Shown one piece after another: positions 27,601 to 44,342 of a stretch of DNA of 64,000 bases. Source of the stretch: Prunella strophiata (Eukaryota; Chordata; Aves; Passeriformes; Prunellidae); assembly GCA_036583965.1 (NCBI GenBank), contig JAZBQD010000027.1:18279001-18343000 (forward strand), given 5' to 3'. Both the position numbers and the translations under genes were made by a program. Positions within the stretch are counted from its first letter, which is position 1. The number at the start of each line of letters is the position of its first letter. The notes beneath the pieces were generated by a model. It saw only the letters and a list, made by a program, of their open reading frames with translations, made no database searches and was not told the origin of the DNA.

Positions 27601-29070
27601 TGTGTAGGTGGTGGAGCTATAATGTTTTTCCTTATTCTGAATGTTTGGGTTTTGTTTCAATTATTTTTAATTTTAAAATGTTATTCTAAGCAACCAGAAG
27701 AAACGTCTGTGTTAGAAAACTTTCTAATTTAAAAATTAACTATAAGACATTTTATATTTGCTTATAGTTACCTTACATGATGGGGAAAACTGTCTTTTTG
27801 TTTCATTATGATAGGTCTGCTAAAACTTCAGCAATGAGTATTTACAGCTATTGATTTTGATGCAATATTAAAGGCATTTAAGTCAGATGATTTTCTTTGG
27901 TTTCCAGAATAAAGATCACTAATAGTAGGCCTGAAAGGTTGATGCACAGATTGGCAGTCCAAATTACCAAATGATTTGTTCCAATATCAACTGGGCTTAA
28001 ATATTCCAAGCAAAAAAATATGAAACTCCACATTTACCATTAGCAGACTTCTTGGACACACTGACTGGAAAGATTTATTTAACAGTGCTGGTCTACGTAA
28101 AGTGTTGACTAATAAAAATGCCTTTCTACCCCTGACAGAACAAAATATTTTATATTGGCTGTTTCTAGCCAGCCAAAATAATGTTTCTCATAGCACTGTA
28201 AAAAGTGGTATGCAGCATGATTAAATAATATTTCAGCTCTTTAGTTCATGCAGAGGTCACCTGCTAGAAGGCATAAGGGTTTGATTAGGTTTACGTCATA
28301 CATGAAATATTCTAAAGGGAAGCACAGAACTCGAATATGTGAAGGCTGCAGCTACAAATAGCTTTCTCTTGTGGCCAGGTAGGCAAGCTCTGTCCTTTCC
28401 TATAATAATAAGGCAGAAAATACTAAATAATTGAGAAAAGCATAAACCTTTGAAACACAAAACTAGGGAATTTAAAACCTATGCTCTGAGAAGAATTTGC
28501 CTCTCGGCTTTAGAATGGTCATCAAGTGGGCATGCATTCAAATCTGGCTACTGTAAAGAGCAAGCTTCCCAGCAAACTAACTTTCCTAGGAGCTGAGGCA
28601 AAATTTAAAGAAATATGAGTCTAATCCTGAAAACTCTCGTGTAGACACTGAAGAAACTAGTTTATATATTGCTAATTAACTTTATCAAACACTGGCATAA
28701 AACTGAAACCATAGAAAGAAAAAATTACTAATGTGCACGAAGATAAACGATCTTAAAATATTTTATTTTACCTGCACAGTTATTTGTTGGTCATCACTTT
28801 GTTTCCAGTAAATCCTGTTTAACAGATACCATGGTTACAAATAACTACAATGCCTCATGGTGCAATTACATATCCAAAGGCAATCCAAAGGGCCTGGGCA
28901 TTTGCTCAAGTTTTCTACATTTCCCTCTTCTGAAAACATCTCAGGGCATTAAAATACAATTTCAAGAACAAGTACAGGTTGCTATTTGGTTTAAAAGAAA
29001 AAAAAAAAAAAGGGTTGTTCCTTTATGGAAAGCACTCACTACATACTTCATTGCTGTTAGGCTATTGAAG

Positions 29071-29126
29071 TGTCATTAAAACAGTCAAAATCTTGAACTG
29101 TCATTAAAACAGCCAAACAGTGCCAG
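29071..29126. repeat. 28-bp imperfect tandem duplication
   Basis: TGTCATTAAAACAG(T/C)CAAA starts at 29071 and again at 29099, a 28-bp period. The two units match well in their first 19 bases and then diverge. Confidence 0.7.
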
Positions 29127-32100
29127 GTCACTGATACTGTGACCAAACTAACCTTCTCTGTGACATCTGTCACCCATAATGTGAATTTCAGCAGAAATGC
29201 TTCCATCATAGTAAGACTGAAAATTAAGTGCAAACCCAAATAGCTTTCATGTCTTCATGATTTTCAAGGAAACAGAATCACTTTTACATTTGCTAAGGAA
29301 ATACATTTGTTAAGACATTCTGTAAAGAATGCCTTCCTTACATAAATATAAGTCACCACACATAAAAAGTATTTCAAACCTTATTAACAGCCATAGCATG
29401 TCATTAAAAACTTTCAGCAAGTTTGTATAGCTGTTAACATTACTGCTGAATTTATAATCCCCTTTTATTTTCCATTTTGTCTTTTGAGTAATTCAATTAG
29501 AAATCCTTCAAAGCAATAACAGTGGATTAAATGTTGTCAAATCACAATATGAAATTACAGAATAGAGCTCTGATGAAGAATTTATTAAACTTTGCATTTC
29601 AATTCATTTCTCCTTGAGTGTATAAAAAGCAGAATTCTTTAGACAAAACACCAATTAACTATTGTACCTCATTATTAAGTATTGTCTCCTTTTAAAAGAT
29701 AGAATACATGAGGACATAAAGGAAGCATGCAAGAAATCCATTGAAATCGCAACATTTAATTGCACCTGAATCCTGCAATGGTAACGGAAAAGAAATGAAT
29801 TCTCAGTTACTGGAGGAAGGTGCATGATGTCACTTACCCAGGAGTGACCATAAAGCCAGCAAGCTTTTCCTGCTCAGATTTCCAGTGAAATAGCTCATGA
29901 ATCAATTTTTACTTTGAAAGTAACTCAGCAAAAGGGTTTAGTTTATGAGGAGAGTTCTGAAGAATGAAGGAACAGAAAAAGAAGAGACATCTGACAAGAG
30001 AGAAGATTAAAAACCAATCCAAAGAGGTTAAACAACAAAACCGAATTATCATAAAGGATGATGCTGGACCATAATCAGTGTGGGACCATAAGTCCACAAA
30101 ACACATCTCCTGACCTGTGAAAAAGTGTGTTTATGTCTACATTTGTAGGAGTTGAAGCAGGCAATCAGCAGCATCCCTTCTCCCTGCACATCCTAGATTC
30201 CCAACCAGCAAAACAATGCCCAGAGCAGCACATCCCTGCACACACAGAGGAACAGTATCACCGCCTCAGCCAAGGAATCCTTGCTCCTCAGGAGCTGAAT
30301 TTCTTGCTTCTGTTGACCTTTTCCCTCTGTTGAACTACCAAGGCTCCTCTTCATATCCAACTGCAGCAGGCAATTCCCCTCCTATCCCCAGTCACCCAGT
30401 TTTATGGAATTTACAGTGCCTTTGAAACACTTTGGACTCTGAGAAACATGACTGAAAGAGGTCATTTGGTCAAGACATGCCCCAAAGCAAGAGAGGGCAG
30501 TGGCAGGTGCAAAGACACTGAGATCAGCTAGGGATTATATTTTGAAGAACCAGCCAAAATGGATGAAAGTGGCCAATGCAAGGGAACAACAAGATGTACA
30601 AATCCTGAAACTCCACTGCAAACAGCAACAGGAACCTCACCCACGCTGGTTTGTACTGGATTTTGGGGACAGTGCCCACACTGCTGCTACAGCCCAGTGC
30701 AGCACCACTCTGCTGTACTCTGCATTAATTTGTTGCAATAACTGATACAGAAGAGAAGAGGGAGAACTAATACTGCCTGCAGGACTCAATGAATTATACT
30801 TAACCAGCATATTATTGTAGGCTGATAGTAGAATGTCACATGAACACAGATATAATCAAATTCTGTTTGGGGCATCATTTATTTAAAATACTTCAAGCTC
30901 CTTGCTGGCAGAGCAACAGCGAATTAGCATGCTATGCTGTGCACTTCAATTAAAAAGCAGCCTCATCTTTCCCATTTCCAAGGTACAGCAGAGCAAATCT
31001 AATTGTGCCATGCAGTCAGCTCTCATCTTTGCAGAGTAACCAGGGCTTTGGGGTTTTTTTCTTCTTGTTTTTGACAGATTTGTCGTCCTCTGAATGAGGC
31101 AATGTAGGCTTTTATGAAACTTGCCTCCTAATTGCAGGCAATAAACATTAGCACAGCCAGCAGCAGACACTGTAGCAAGTACAACTGAAGCAAAATGAAT
31201 ATAAAGGTAAGAAAAGAACCACAAAGCAAGTTCATTTTACATATGATCTGAATGGTTAAACCACCAGAATCTGGATTTCAGTGCTCACAAGAGACATATA
31301 CATTCCTTCCTCAATATAAACTAAAAAAAAAATCAAATAATTCCCCAAACCTAGAGTTTAAATGCTGAGATAGGCAAAGATTTTTTCTATTTTGGGGGTT
31401 AGAAGGTATGACTAATTAATGAGAAATAGTTATATGCCAGGATGCTATTAACTTTTGCAATATTTGCTTATAGCACTAAGGCTAAGATTTTTGAATATGA
31501 GATTAGTTGCTTTTGGCTTGAGATGTTGTTCATACTGATTATCTCACTCCAAGTGAACACCCAAGTCCTTTTATACAGTACTCATTTCCTATTCCTGGTA
31601 CAAAGAACACAGTGCCTTTGGTTAGGAATTGAACAGGGTGAATCCACAGGAATGGTGTCTGAATGGACTCCAGGAGGGCAGGGACTGGAAGGTTCCACTC
31701 GGACTGGCACTAACACCAGCACCAGTGAGGCTGGCCACAGCTTTGCCTGCCTGAGCCCTAAAATTTACCCCAGAGATGGAGAGTACACAGCTCCACCAGA
31801 CAACATATTCCTGATCTGCATCACCTTGTTAGGGAATTCTTTTCCTAATGCACTATTTGAAACATTCAGCCTGCAATTTGCCCCTTGCTCTACCATCTGA
31901 CATGACAGAGAATAATCTTCCCCTCTTTGTAGCTACTCCTGCAGCATCTCTTGTCACATCCTTTCAGGTAGTTGTAAGCCTCTCTTTCTTTCCCTCTGTT
32001 GTTTTTCACTGCCCACTAAGCCAAGGAGACTCACTGATAATTTTGAAGACTTTGGGTATCACTTGTCTTAATCAATCTTGTTCTAATGTTTCTTGGGAGA

Positions 32101-35100
32101 TGCACATTACAGCTCTCAGACATGGGGTTTCATCCTAGCAGGAATGCAAAGTAAACCCAGATTACTGACTCAATTTAACTATACATTCCTGGCAGAGCAG
32201 CTGGAGAGACTTATTGACCTTTAGACCAAAATCAAAAAGACGAATACTTAAATTTGTTGGTTTCACATGACATTAATAATTCTGAATATTCAATGCCATT
32301 TTTTAGAAGAAAAAGTAAGAAAAAAATAATTAAAACATCTTTGCATGTTTCCAGTGAAGGAGAAAAGGTGCACCACAAAAACAACATCACAAGTTAAATG
32401 TTGAAATATGAGAGCTACCATCTCACATGCTTGATTTATTATTTTCATAATTTTATGCTAAGATTACTACAGGATTGAACTATAGTGGGAAAATGACACT
32501 GTCATTTTATAATAATCTGCTGTTCACCAGTGTTTTCTTTATATTTACTATTAAATGTTTTGTACACATAGGTTATCTGATTCAAGGTAAATCTGAATTA
32601 GTGCTGGTAAACTTAATGATAAATTCTATTACAATTTTTAACTATATCCACTTTTATACCGTTGCAGATTGTTACAAAAGAATACAAACCTTAACTTTAT
32701 TATCATTAATCAGCATTAGTAAATATAATTGACATTTTATACAGAACCAGCTTTAAGTAACTTATTGGCAGCAATACAGATACCTCTTAATATTACCCTC
32801 CTGGCTAGCTTCGCTGTTTGGGCGCCAGAGTGTCTGCACTAATGACTTGGAATTAAAATCAAATAAAAGCTGAGAACTGTAATTCAGTATAAAACAAACA
32901 GCCCTACTTAGTACCAATTTTTATATATATAATTTGGATATACCAGGATCCTTTTTAATTTGCTGTTGATATAAAACAGTGAAAGCGTTTGATACTAGAC
33001 AACAAAATAGGATAGAGAAAAACCAAATCTGATGTTCCCAGATTTCTACACTTACCCTGTGGGCACACCATAGGAATTGGAATGAGAAGAGAAAAGTAGA
33101 CAGTGTAATTAACCTTTCCTTTCCCTTTTTTTTAAACAACAACAAAAAGGCAGAACATGTTAGACATTATAAATAGTAAAAACACACATTTTTTTCTGCC
33201 ATTATTCTTCATCTCAGCAATTTCTGTAAGTTTCCTGAGGATTTAATGTGCTTAGGCATGAAAGAGACCTAATCCTTGAAAAAAATTCCTATGAAGACAT
33301 GGATTATGTTATCAAAAAGATTTAAGAAAACCTGCTTCACCATACAACCAGGAAAGCTGCTCTGCCTCTCAAAGCCTCATGTCCTGACTTCCAGATATCG
33401 AGTGGTGGTTTTTTTTCCAGAGCATATCTGAGCCCTGTCTTCCCCACACCACCTGTGTATGACTTATTTGACTTCAGCTCTGGAGGGGCGGGTGGAAAAA
33501 TAATACTAAAATACCAAAATACTATCTAGCACTTTTGTGTCTTCTGATGGGGTCTCCAGGGGCCACTGTGCATGGAAGCCCCCTGAAGGGCTACTGATAA
33601 ATCTTGTTGCACATATCATTACTTAATCCAGTTTATCCCCACCCTTTGCTTCAATAATCTACATTTAAAATCACTATAATTTAATTTTAGCCAACTCTGA
33701 GGAAGAACATCAGGATCTGGCTCTCTAAACATGGCTTGTTTTATTCATTTATTCATCTAAAGAAGTTGATTCTTTTCTGAGCTCTCATTTTGATAAGACA
33801 AGATAAGAAAACACAGGAAAATGTTTAAGCAAGAGTAGTATATATGAAACATTCCAAGAAATATCCATACTGTATGGGGAAGACAGAAATATTATTATTA
33901 TAAAAACATACATGTATATGTAAAGTAATCTTCCTTCTTTATGGATCTGATCTCCTCCATGGAGAGTCACAAATCCACACGATAGCCCTGAGTGCTCAGA
34001 TTTTGCATTTACTTCTCTGATTTTACAATAGCTGAAAGATATGTAAAAACTCATGTAGCCAGACAGCTCCCTACTGACTACACATCTAAGCAACTTCACA
34101 TGCATACATTACTCCAACCACTGAAAGCTGGAAATAACACATAACTAAAAAAAATAAAATCCCCATGCTTGAAAGGAGCCTGTTTCAGTTTGGAACCTCC
34201 AGGGCTCTCACTGACCAGACTGCACCTTCCACAGTGTCCTGCCTGCTTAGGCAGGGACATGCCAAACTACTGGGTTATGCTCTGCAGACTGAAGGGAGGG
34301 AATTTCTTCAAAAACTTATAAATGTGACTAAAATAGCAATTTGTTGTTGAATGCAATTCAGGGGAAAAAACAGTAACAACTACTACTGGTTTGCTAGTGT
34401 TACCCTGGAGGGCTTTTATGATTCCCATTTTTAATCACAACTTCAGTAAACGACCACTGTCCATAAAAAGCATCCAGATTACTTTCATTAAAAATAATAA
34501 TCTACAGCATGGACTAGATTGACATAATTTTGTTCACAGAAAACAATAAAATGCCCAGGGCACTGTGCCTGGCAGTATTGCTATGATAAAGCTACACTTG
34601 AAGTGTGTCCACTTGAAGAGTTACACTGATTACAGCTCCTAGTGCCTCCCTAGTTTTAGAAAGTGAATGGTTTAGTTACCCAACTACACCTCAGGTCTTA
34701 TTAGTTTTGTGTTGAACTGAGCAAGGGAGGATGAATTAAGATGCTTACTAGCCTTCTACAAAGGGGCCAGGTGAATAATATTATGTCAGTTTAAGGGTAT
34801 ATAATCATGATTCCCACTCTGCATCCCCCTTTCTCCCCTTCTTCTCCCTGGCCCCAAAATGTATTAAGATGGAAAACCAAACAGGCTTCATAATTCGGAA
34901 ACTTTGACTGGTCAAACTCTAGAAAAATCTCTCCTGGTAGACTGTGAACCAAGATTTTTCAGAGACTTTCAATTCACCATATTTGGGACATTTTTCAGAG
35001 CCAAAACAAATTTCAAGCCATGACCAAAACATGCAAAAATCTACAAACTTCAAAAAGATATTAGTATGAGAATTAGGGTTTGTACGTGTATATTTTCTTT

Positions 35101-35733
35101 TCATGGACAAAACAACACACATTCTTCTAAATGAAGTCATGGGATGTACTGATAAACTCTGCAACAGATTTCTACATGGCAGAGACATCAGGCATGAATA
35201 ATTCCATTTTTCAACCATATAAACCACCAAATCTGTAGGTAACAGAACACAGGCTCTTACAAGTGAAGGTGTTAACTGTATATGGTATTACCAGAATGTA
35301 TGGCCTCTTCTGTGATTCTGAAATACAGTTAGGTTCTTATGTTAAAAACTTGTGAAATGAAATGCATGTATATCTCATGTCCTTCAAAATCATTACTGAT
35401 ATATGCAGTAATTACTAGCTCATGATTTAAAAGACATCTACAGGGCACTGAAATGGAAATCAACAAATTCTGTCCAAGTGCTTTTTTGAAATTATTTGTT
35501 TTCATCATATTCCTTGTCAAATACATAATGCATTTTTGTTCTCAGCAAAACTAAGCATTTTGTACATTGTCAGCTTCTTTTTTTTTTTTTTCCCTCTCAT
35601 CAATAAATATTTAAACACATTCAACCTAAAAATCTCAAGCTGGTAATCTGCAGCTTGTGTCTTGCCCCCTGAGGTGCAACTATCAGTGTGGCAGTGCAGG
35701 ATTGCTGGAGAGACATTAAACAGATTGTGGTTA

Positions 35734-38269
<2,536 letters not shown>

Positions 38270-38338
38270 CTGAGCCATTTTTGAAAGTTCAGTCCAGTCC
38301 TCCCTGTTATAGCTGCACATGATGCTGGCAATCAGAAC
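38270..38338 (-). CDS. DPYD: DPYD exon 15: residues 636-658
   Basis: The 69-bp exon encodes 23 residues, VLIASIMCSYNREDWTELSK then MAQ, phase 0 at both ends. The first half is a hydrophobic strand of the FMN-binding barrel leading to a surface helix. It matches the human segment in length, with the conserved IASIMCSYN core and divergence in the helix end. The acceptor is TGCTCTTTCCAG with an unusually short pyrimidine tract, because the sequence upstream is an AT-rich direct repeat (38343-38404). The donor is CAG followed by GTAATG, weaker than the neighbouring donors. It lies 2.4 kb upstream of exon 16 and 21.3 kb downstream of exon 14. Confidence 0.96.
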
Positions 38339-38342
38339 CTGG

Positions 38343-38404
38343 AAAGAGCATATATACATTATTTTAATATTGTATATTACAATAAAGAGCATATATACAT
38401 TATT
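38343..38404. repeat. 21-bp direct repeat, 41-bp period, at exon 15 acceptor
   Basis: AAAGAGCATATATACATTAT plus one T occurs exactly at 38343-38363 and 38384-38404. On the minus strand each copy ends in a TGCTCTTT pyrimidine block. The copy nearer the exon forms the acceptor TGCTCTTTCCAG of exon 15. Confidence 0.9.
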
Positions 38405-39167
38405 GTACACTACTGTGACTCTAGACAGGACCTGCACAGCCTGCATATGGGAACTACCAGCTGTCTGCCAGGAGCCAGAGAGTGAAATACAGCTGCAGAT
38501 TTCACTGGGGACAGGAAACAGTGAACAAACTCATCTATTAAAGCCCTGGGTTTTAAAGAAGGTCTGTCCATGTGCATTCTCTCTGTGACACAGTGAGAAC
38601 AAAGTCTGACCTACACACGGAGCCAACCAGGAAACTGTCAGACATACTTGTTCTTGAGGTCTGAGGAAGTGAAGTTGTTATTTACTATTAACACAAATAA
38701 AAGAAGCATTTTGACTATTTAGAGGCAGGTAAGACATCAGTGCATGAGTTTGCACTCCACTGTGGCAGTGTATGAACACAATATTCCAGCTGACTTCAGG
38801 AATCCAGGACACACCAAATCCAGACCCTGGAGTCTCTTACCATGCAATTTTGGGACAGTGAAAGACAGCCAGAAATATTTTGTGTCCCAGAGACAACTGG
38901 GAGGAGACTTTCAGGATGTGGGAAAATTCTGCAGGACTGGGAGAATGGCCCAGGGAACCTCCAGCTTTTGTTATCCCCTGATGCACATTTTATTTCCTAT
39001 ACACTGACTGGCCCCAGTTCCCCAGAGCTATTCTGTGTAATTGCCTTTCTTTTTCATTACACTGAGCACCTTTCAAGTCCAGATTCTGCCTTTAGCTGCT
39101 GCTCCCTCTAAAATATTTCTTGAGGTTCATTTTTTTAGGTAAAATAAGATCTAACAGGATTCCTCAG

Positions 39168-39187
39168 GGTGTGTGTGTGGGGGGGGG
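39168..39187. repeat. GT repeat running into G9
   Basis: GGGTGTGTGTGTG followed by nine G. Low-complexity tract, plus strand. Confidence 0.85.
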
Positions 39188-42100
39188 CACCTAAACACAC
39201 AATTTACTAGCTGCATACAGTGCTATTTACTGCTAAATGAATGTTAACTACTCCTCTGGTCAATGCTCAGTTCAAGTGACAGTGTTAATTTCCATTTAAG
39301 ACTGAAATAAAATCATGTGTTCTGGACTCAAAGGTTGAAATTCTGAAGTTGATATATTTGAGGTAAGATCAGCAGAGAAATCAACCCAGAAACTCCTGCA
39401 TGAAGAACTTCTTAGAAGGATGATGTTTGGAAGAAAAAATGCAACAGAAAACTATATTGCAGCAGCTAAAAGGTTAAATCAGAAAGATATTATAGAACTT
39501 AACAGAAGTCTGCAGCTCAGCCTGTGTTCAAAGGAAACACAAGGAGAGGAGAATAGAGAAGATGTCTGGCCATGCTCTTGTTTATTTGGCCCTCTTACAT
39601 GAAACTTTCACATAAAACTTTGATTGACAGGTAATGTGACATTTGATTTTAATCTTTTTGTTTTCCAAACAAGTTTTACTGTCTCATTAATATCTAGGGT
39701 TGGCTGAATCTGCCACCCCCTCATCTTAACACTTCTCTTGAACTTTCCCATAATGCTGAGGGTTAATGACTCATTCATTTCGAACAAACACTGAAAAGCA
39801 TGGTGTAGAAAAATTTTCCAACACACACAATTGCTGGAAACTATAAACTCCCAAATTATCTGCATAAGAAGGAGGAGATGTTTAGTATCTTCAGAAGGGA
39901 GGGAAACACACTTTGGAAAGTAAGGCAGGTATGGAGAAAATTGGACACGGTGAGGTTACATTCTATTATTTTAAAAGGAAATACCACATATCATCATCAT
40001 TATTTGCATTGTTTTGCTCTGATGAGTCTCCACAATGAACCCACCTAGCTGCAGACTGCCCATCCACCCACCCACCCTTCTGGCTGCTGTTTGCAGGATG
40101 GGAGTCTGCTGAGTAGGGAAGTGTTTGATGAAGTGCCTGCCTTGCCTGCAGGTGCCCATTTGGGCTCACCTCTGGCATAAATATAAGACCAAACTCTTCA
40201 TTAAGCACACACAATCATTACTGCCCACGCTTTTATTCCCCTCTGACAGGGAAAAAGAGTCTCTCTCCTATACCATAATTTTTTAAATAGGGAAAAATCT
40301 TATATAGCTGCATAGGTCAAATGTTAATGAAACAAAATCTGCTCTGTGTCCTATTTGAATATTCAAGATAAATTGAGGGCTCTGGAAATAAACAGAAGTC
40401 TCTTTTAAAGGACTGTAATTTTTTAAAAGCAAAAATTGTGATGAATCTGTCTAAGAAATTATATATGAGAAAAAATTTAAAGCAACTGGAATTTATCTAG
40501 AAACCGTATCTTGTCAAATTCATGCTTTTTATAAACCAACTAAAGCAAAAAAACAACCCAGTAGCTCAGACACTGACAACATGATAAGGATTTTCACAGT
40601 TGCAGTCACAATCCAAAGTACATCAGAAATCTGCACAATTGAGCTTTAAAACAAACCAAATTTTTCATTGGGGAAACTTGTAAGGCAACAAGGGCAGCTG
40701 ACTAGATTCATAAGTAGTTGAGTTAGGTTACATCAAGTGTTACTAATGAAATTTGAAAATTCTGCTGGGAGTGTACAAAAGAGAAGGAACATGATCTGTG
40801 ATGTTTCAAAGAGCTGTTAATTAAGACAACATGTTTATTTAATATTGATTAGCTTTAGGATTCATATTGAAAATAAAGCCCGTGCTTTTTGACAGAAGCA
40901 GTGGTTTACAATAACAAAAATAACTGAAAACAAAAATTACATTTTTGCCATGACTGTTCACAGGAAAGCCATGATCTCAGAGGGAATAATGAAAATCTAA
41001 AAATAGTAGGGATTTTATGGTTTTTTACCCCCCAGTGTTCTCTTATAACTTGAAAATAAACTTATTTCCTAAATGGAAGAATATCCCCCAGCACTCTGTG
41101 CTAACAAAACTGTCCTGACTCAAGTGACTGTTCTTCCCCAAAACACCTTTACAGTCTTTCATTTGGATTCAGTGCCCAAGAAAAAGAAATAATCACTGTC
41201 ATGTGTGAACATTTAGGGGAACTATTGGTGATGCCTGAGGGTTGGACCTACTCCTAAAATCACACATGGAAATGTATAAAGAAAATATAGACTATTATCT
41301 CCTACTACCTAAAAGAGAATAGCAAGAACAAAGTAAGAATTACAAGTGATAACAGGCAGAGGTTTTATGGGAAGTAATAAATGAGAAATGTATCACATTT
41401 CACCTTCTAAGTCTCTTCTCACTCATATTTTCAGTGCCTACAGTGAATGGTACCACATTGCCAACCCTGCAAATTGAATAGCCCCAAACAGTTGGGATCT
41501 CATGGAAGTCCAGCACATGGCCCAGCCCAGGAGCATCTGCAGAGAGCACATCCTTCCTTTCCAGCCCTCACATTTTCAGTGGCAACCTGAGGTGAGCTTA
41601 ATTACAGTGGTTTGAGCCACAAGTGTGAGGCTGCACACGCTTCCCAGCTTACAAAAGTAGACTCCTGACAGATCTCACAATGAAGCTGCTGCTAAAGTGT
41701 GGTAAGTGGTAAATGAGGGTTGACTAAATTGCAGCTTTGTCATAGCTCGAGTGTGGGCTGCCTGCAAACTGTGCATGATTGAAGCACAGTGGGACCCCTG
41801 GCCCATTCCTTATTCCAGATCAAAATCATAGCTGGTGTAAGCTGCTCCCTCTTCTCCTCCATCCAAACTGCAATTTTCCTGTTGTGGGAGATGCTGCTGC
41901 CCCTCCCCACGCCGGGGAGTGCAGCAGCCCCGCGGGCTCTGTCCCTCCCTGACCATCACTGTGACAGATGGCACCAGACAAGGGCTTTTCACCCCACACA
42001 ACGTGACTGACAATTTCTCCAAATGCCTGTAAAGGCACAAATGCACGTTTGCAACATCCCACTGCTCTGTGTTCAGCGTTTCCCTGATCATTCATGGAAC

Positions 42101-44306
42101 AAAGAGGTCCTCAATAAAACTTGCTTTTTGTTGGAGGGAAGGGAGGTGGAAAAGGGAGGGTATGTAATGTACCAGTTAGGACACCATTATAAGATGAATA
42201 TACTGTAGCTAAAGCAGTAAAAAGCTACATTTCACACAATTCTGTGACTAATGCATTAGTAGTTGTTCTACTTAAAAGAACACTGACAAGGTACTTCTCA
42301 TAATCCTTAAAATATTTTTCTCCCTGTTTATAATAATCCCCTGGAAGCTTAAACTAGAATCTATTTCCCTTGTGAATGTTTTTTTTCCTCATCCATTATC
42401 TCTATGTGGATGTCTCATGAATGCAATTGAATGAAAAGAAATAATAAGGATGAGGTTTGCCACTGTGTATGTTTTCAAGTGATCTTTCTTTCCTAGCACA
42501 CAGAATTCACTGCAAGAGGTTGCAAAACAAAAAGAAGGAGGAAAAAAACCAAAAACAACAACAACTGGGTCTAGTTTGGGTCACATCTATTTAAAGCCAG
42601 AGAGCAGTAAAATTCTATGTTGACAATTACCATTTGTCCAGTACTGCTCTGCAGGGAGTATGGGAGTTTCAGTACATTCAAACAGCCTGAAATAAAAGTC
42701 TCAGCAGTCTGGATTTAAATGTGAACACTGTCACTTCCTGCAAATTTAAGAAAAAGTCTCAACATACAGAATGAAATCACAATCTTCTATCCTCATGCCT
42801 GTGATAACCATATTTATTTTGGCCATCACACACTGGCCAGAGCCTGTATCTGTTCTGAACCTGCTCTTCCAGGCCTGTGCATCATCTCCCTGCACTTCAG
42901 GAAACCAGCCACCATAATTTCTGCTTGCTCTTCCCTGCCTGTACCTTCTTATTGCTGCACCAGACTTGAGGGCAGTTCTGCATCATGTCCACAGATGCTC
43001 TGTTAAGACACTGCTGCTGGCCACAACGTGCACCCCTCTCTGATTTCTCAAACACTGACAAAATTCCACAGTATTTTATTTTTTCAGTGGACAGTCCTTG
43101 CAAAAATAGGAGATTCTTAGCATAATCTTTAAAGACTGCTCCCCTGAAAGCTGTAAAATCAAGAGGAGCTTTCAAGAAGGCTGAAGGACTGGGTTTTTTA
43201 ACAGCTATTTGTTTGGGAAGCAGAGATAAGGAACAGGATAACTGATGTTTAAAGATGGAGTGCAGAAATTGAAGATTTTATTAAGAACCAGATTTCAATA
43301 CCCACAGAATTACTGCTGATCAAGCTAAATTTCAAAAGGTGTTTGGGTCAGATGGAAAGACCTCACACTTCCTTTCAAGACACATTTTTCCTTTAAAACA
43401 GCACAGTACAGCCTTGCCACATGACCTGCTCCGTCTAAACAAACTCAAACATTTTAAATCAAAATTCCTCAGGAAGCATTTAGTAAGAAGGAGCTTGGCA
43501 GTGATGATACAGCCTTTCTAGAGCAATGGCAAAAATAAGATGTTCAGTTCACCACTCACCAGCGGAAAAGGCACCTACACCTACACAAACACAAGGAGAG
43601 GAGGACTTGGCAGCTGCGTCACTGTTTCACAGCACTGAATCCCCCAGCAGTCAGAAGGAGGGTACCTGCACTCAGTTCTGCCCCACACCATCTCTCACCC
43701 TCACATTGTAACAAGCCATCATGGTCAGAACCTTTCCTGAGGGTCCTGCACAAGTGCAGCTACAAGGGCACATGGCTCACCAGGGACTTGGTGAGAAGCC
43801 CACAAAGAACAGTTTATAGGGCACCCCTTTGCTATTTCAATGACACAATAAATAACCTTGTAAATATCTACATGGAAAAAACACCTGCTGCAGGTGGAGT
43901 GTGGTCCTTCACATGTGTGAGTCAAACCTACAGGCCACAGGCCAGCTCTGGATTCAGTCTCAACAGCAAAGAGCTGGCAGTGAGGGAGGAACAGCAGCAA
44001 CACAAGACTTTTGGCTTGTTCCACTCAAGATGTTCCACTTCTCAAGACTCACACCAATAGCCTTCCTCTCTAACCCTGCCTCTTACACAGCATCAGGTTC
44101 AGGATGAATCCCGGCTGTGCTACATTGAGCCAGCAGAAAAGTTCTTGGAGGTTTTGTGCTATCCAGTGGCCACCCTCTGCTTTTCAAAATGATCCCTGGC
44201 TGATGAAATGATCCCGCACAAAAAAAAATCAGAGCCAGAGTAACCAATGTACAGAACAATTTTAACACCCACTGTACAAGACAAGAGTACAAGCACAGCA
44301 AACATT

Positions 44307-44342
44307 CTGTACTGCACAAATACACTCAAATGTGCAGTACTG
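44307..44342. repeat. Inverted repeat, 12-bp arms
   Basis: CTGTACTGCACA (44307-44318) and TGTGCAGTACTG (44331-44342) match at 11 of 12 positions with a 12-nt loop. Confidence 0.75.

Noticed and set aside
31442..31900. 152-codon open frame on the plus strand
   Set aside because: No known motif, no Kozak context or polyadenylation context, and antisense to an intron. Consistent with chance.
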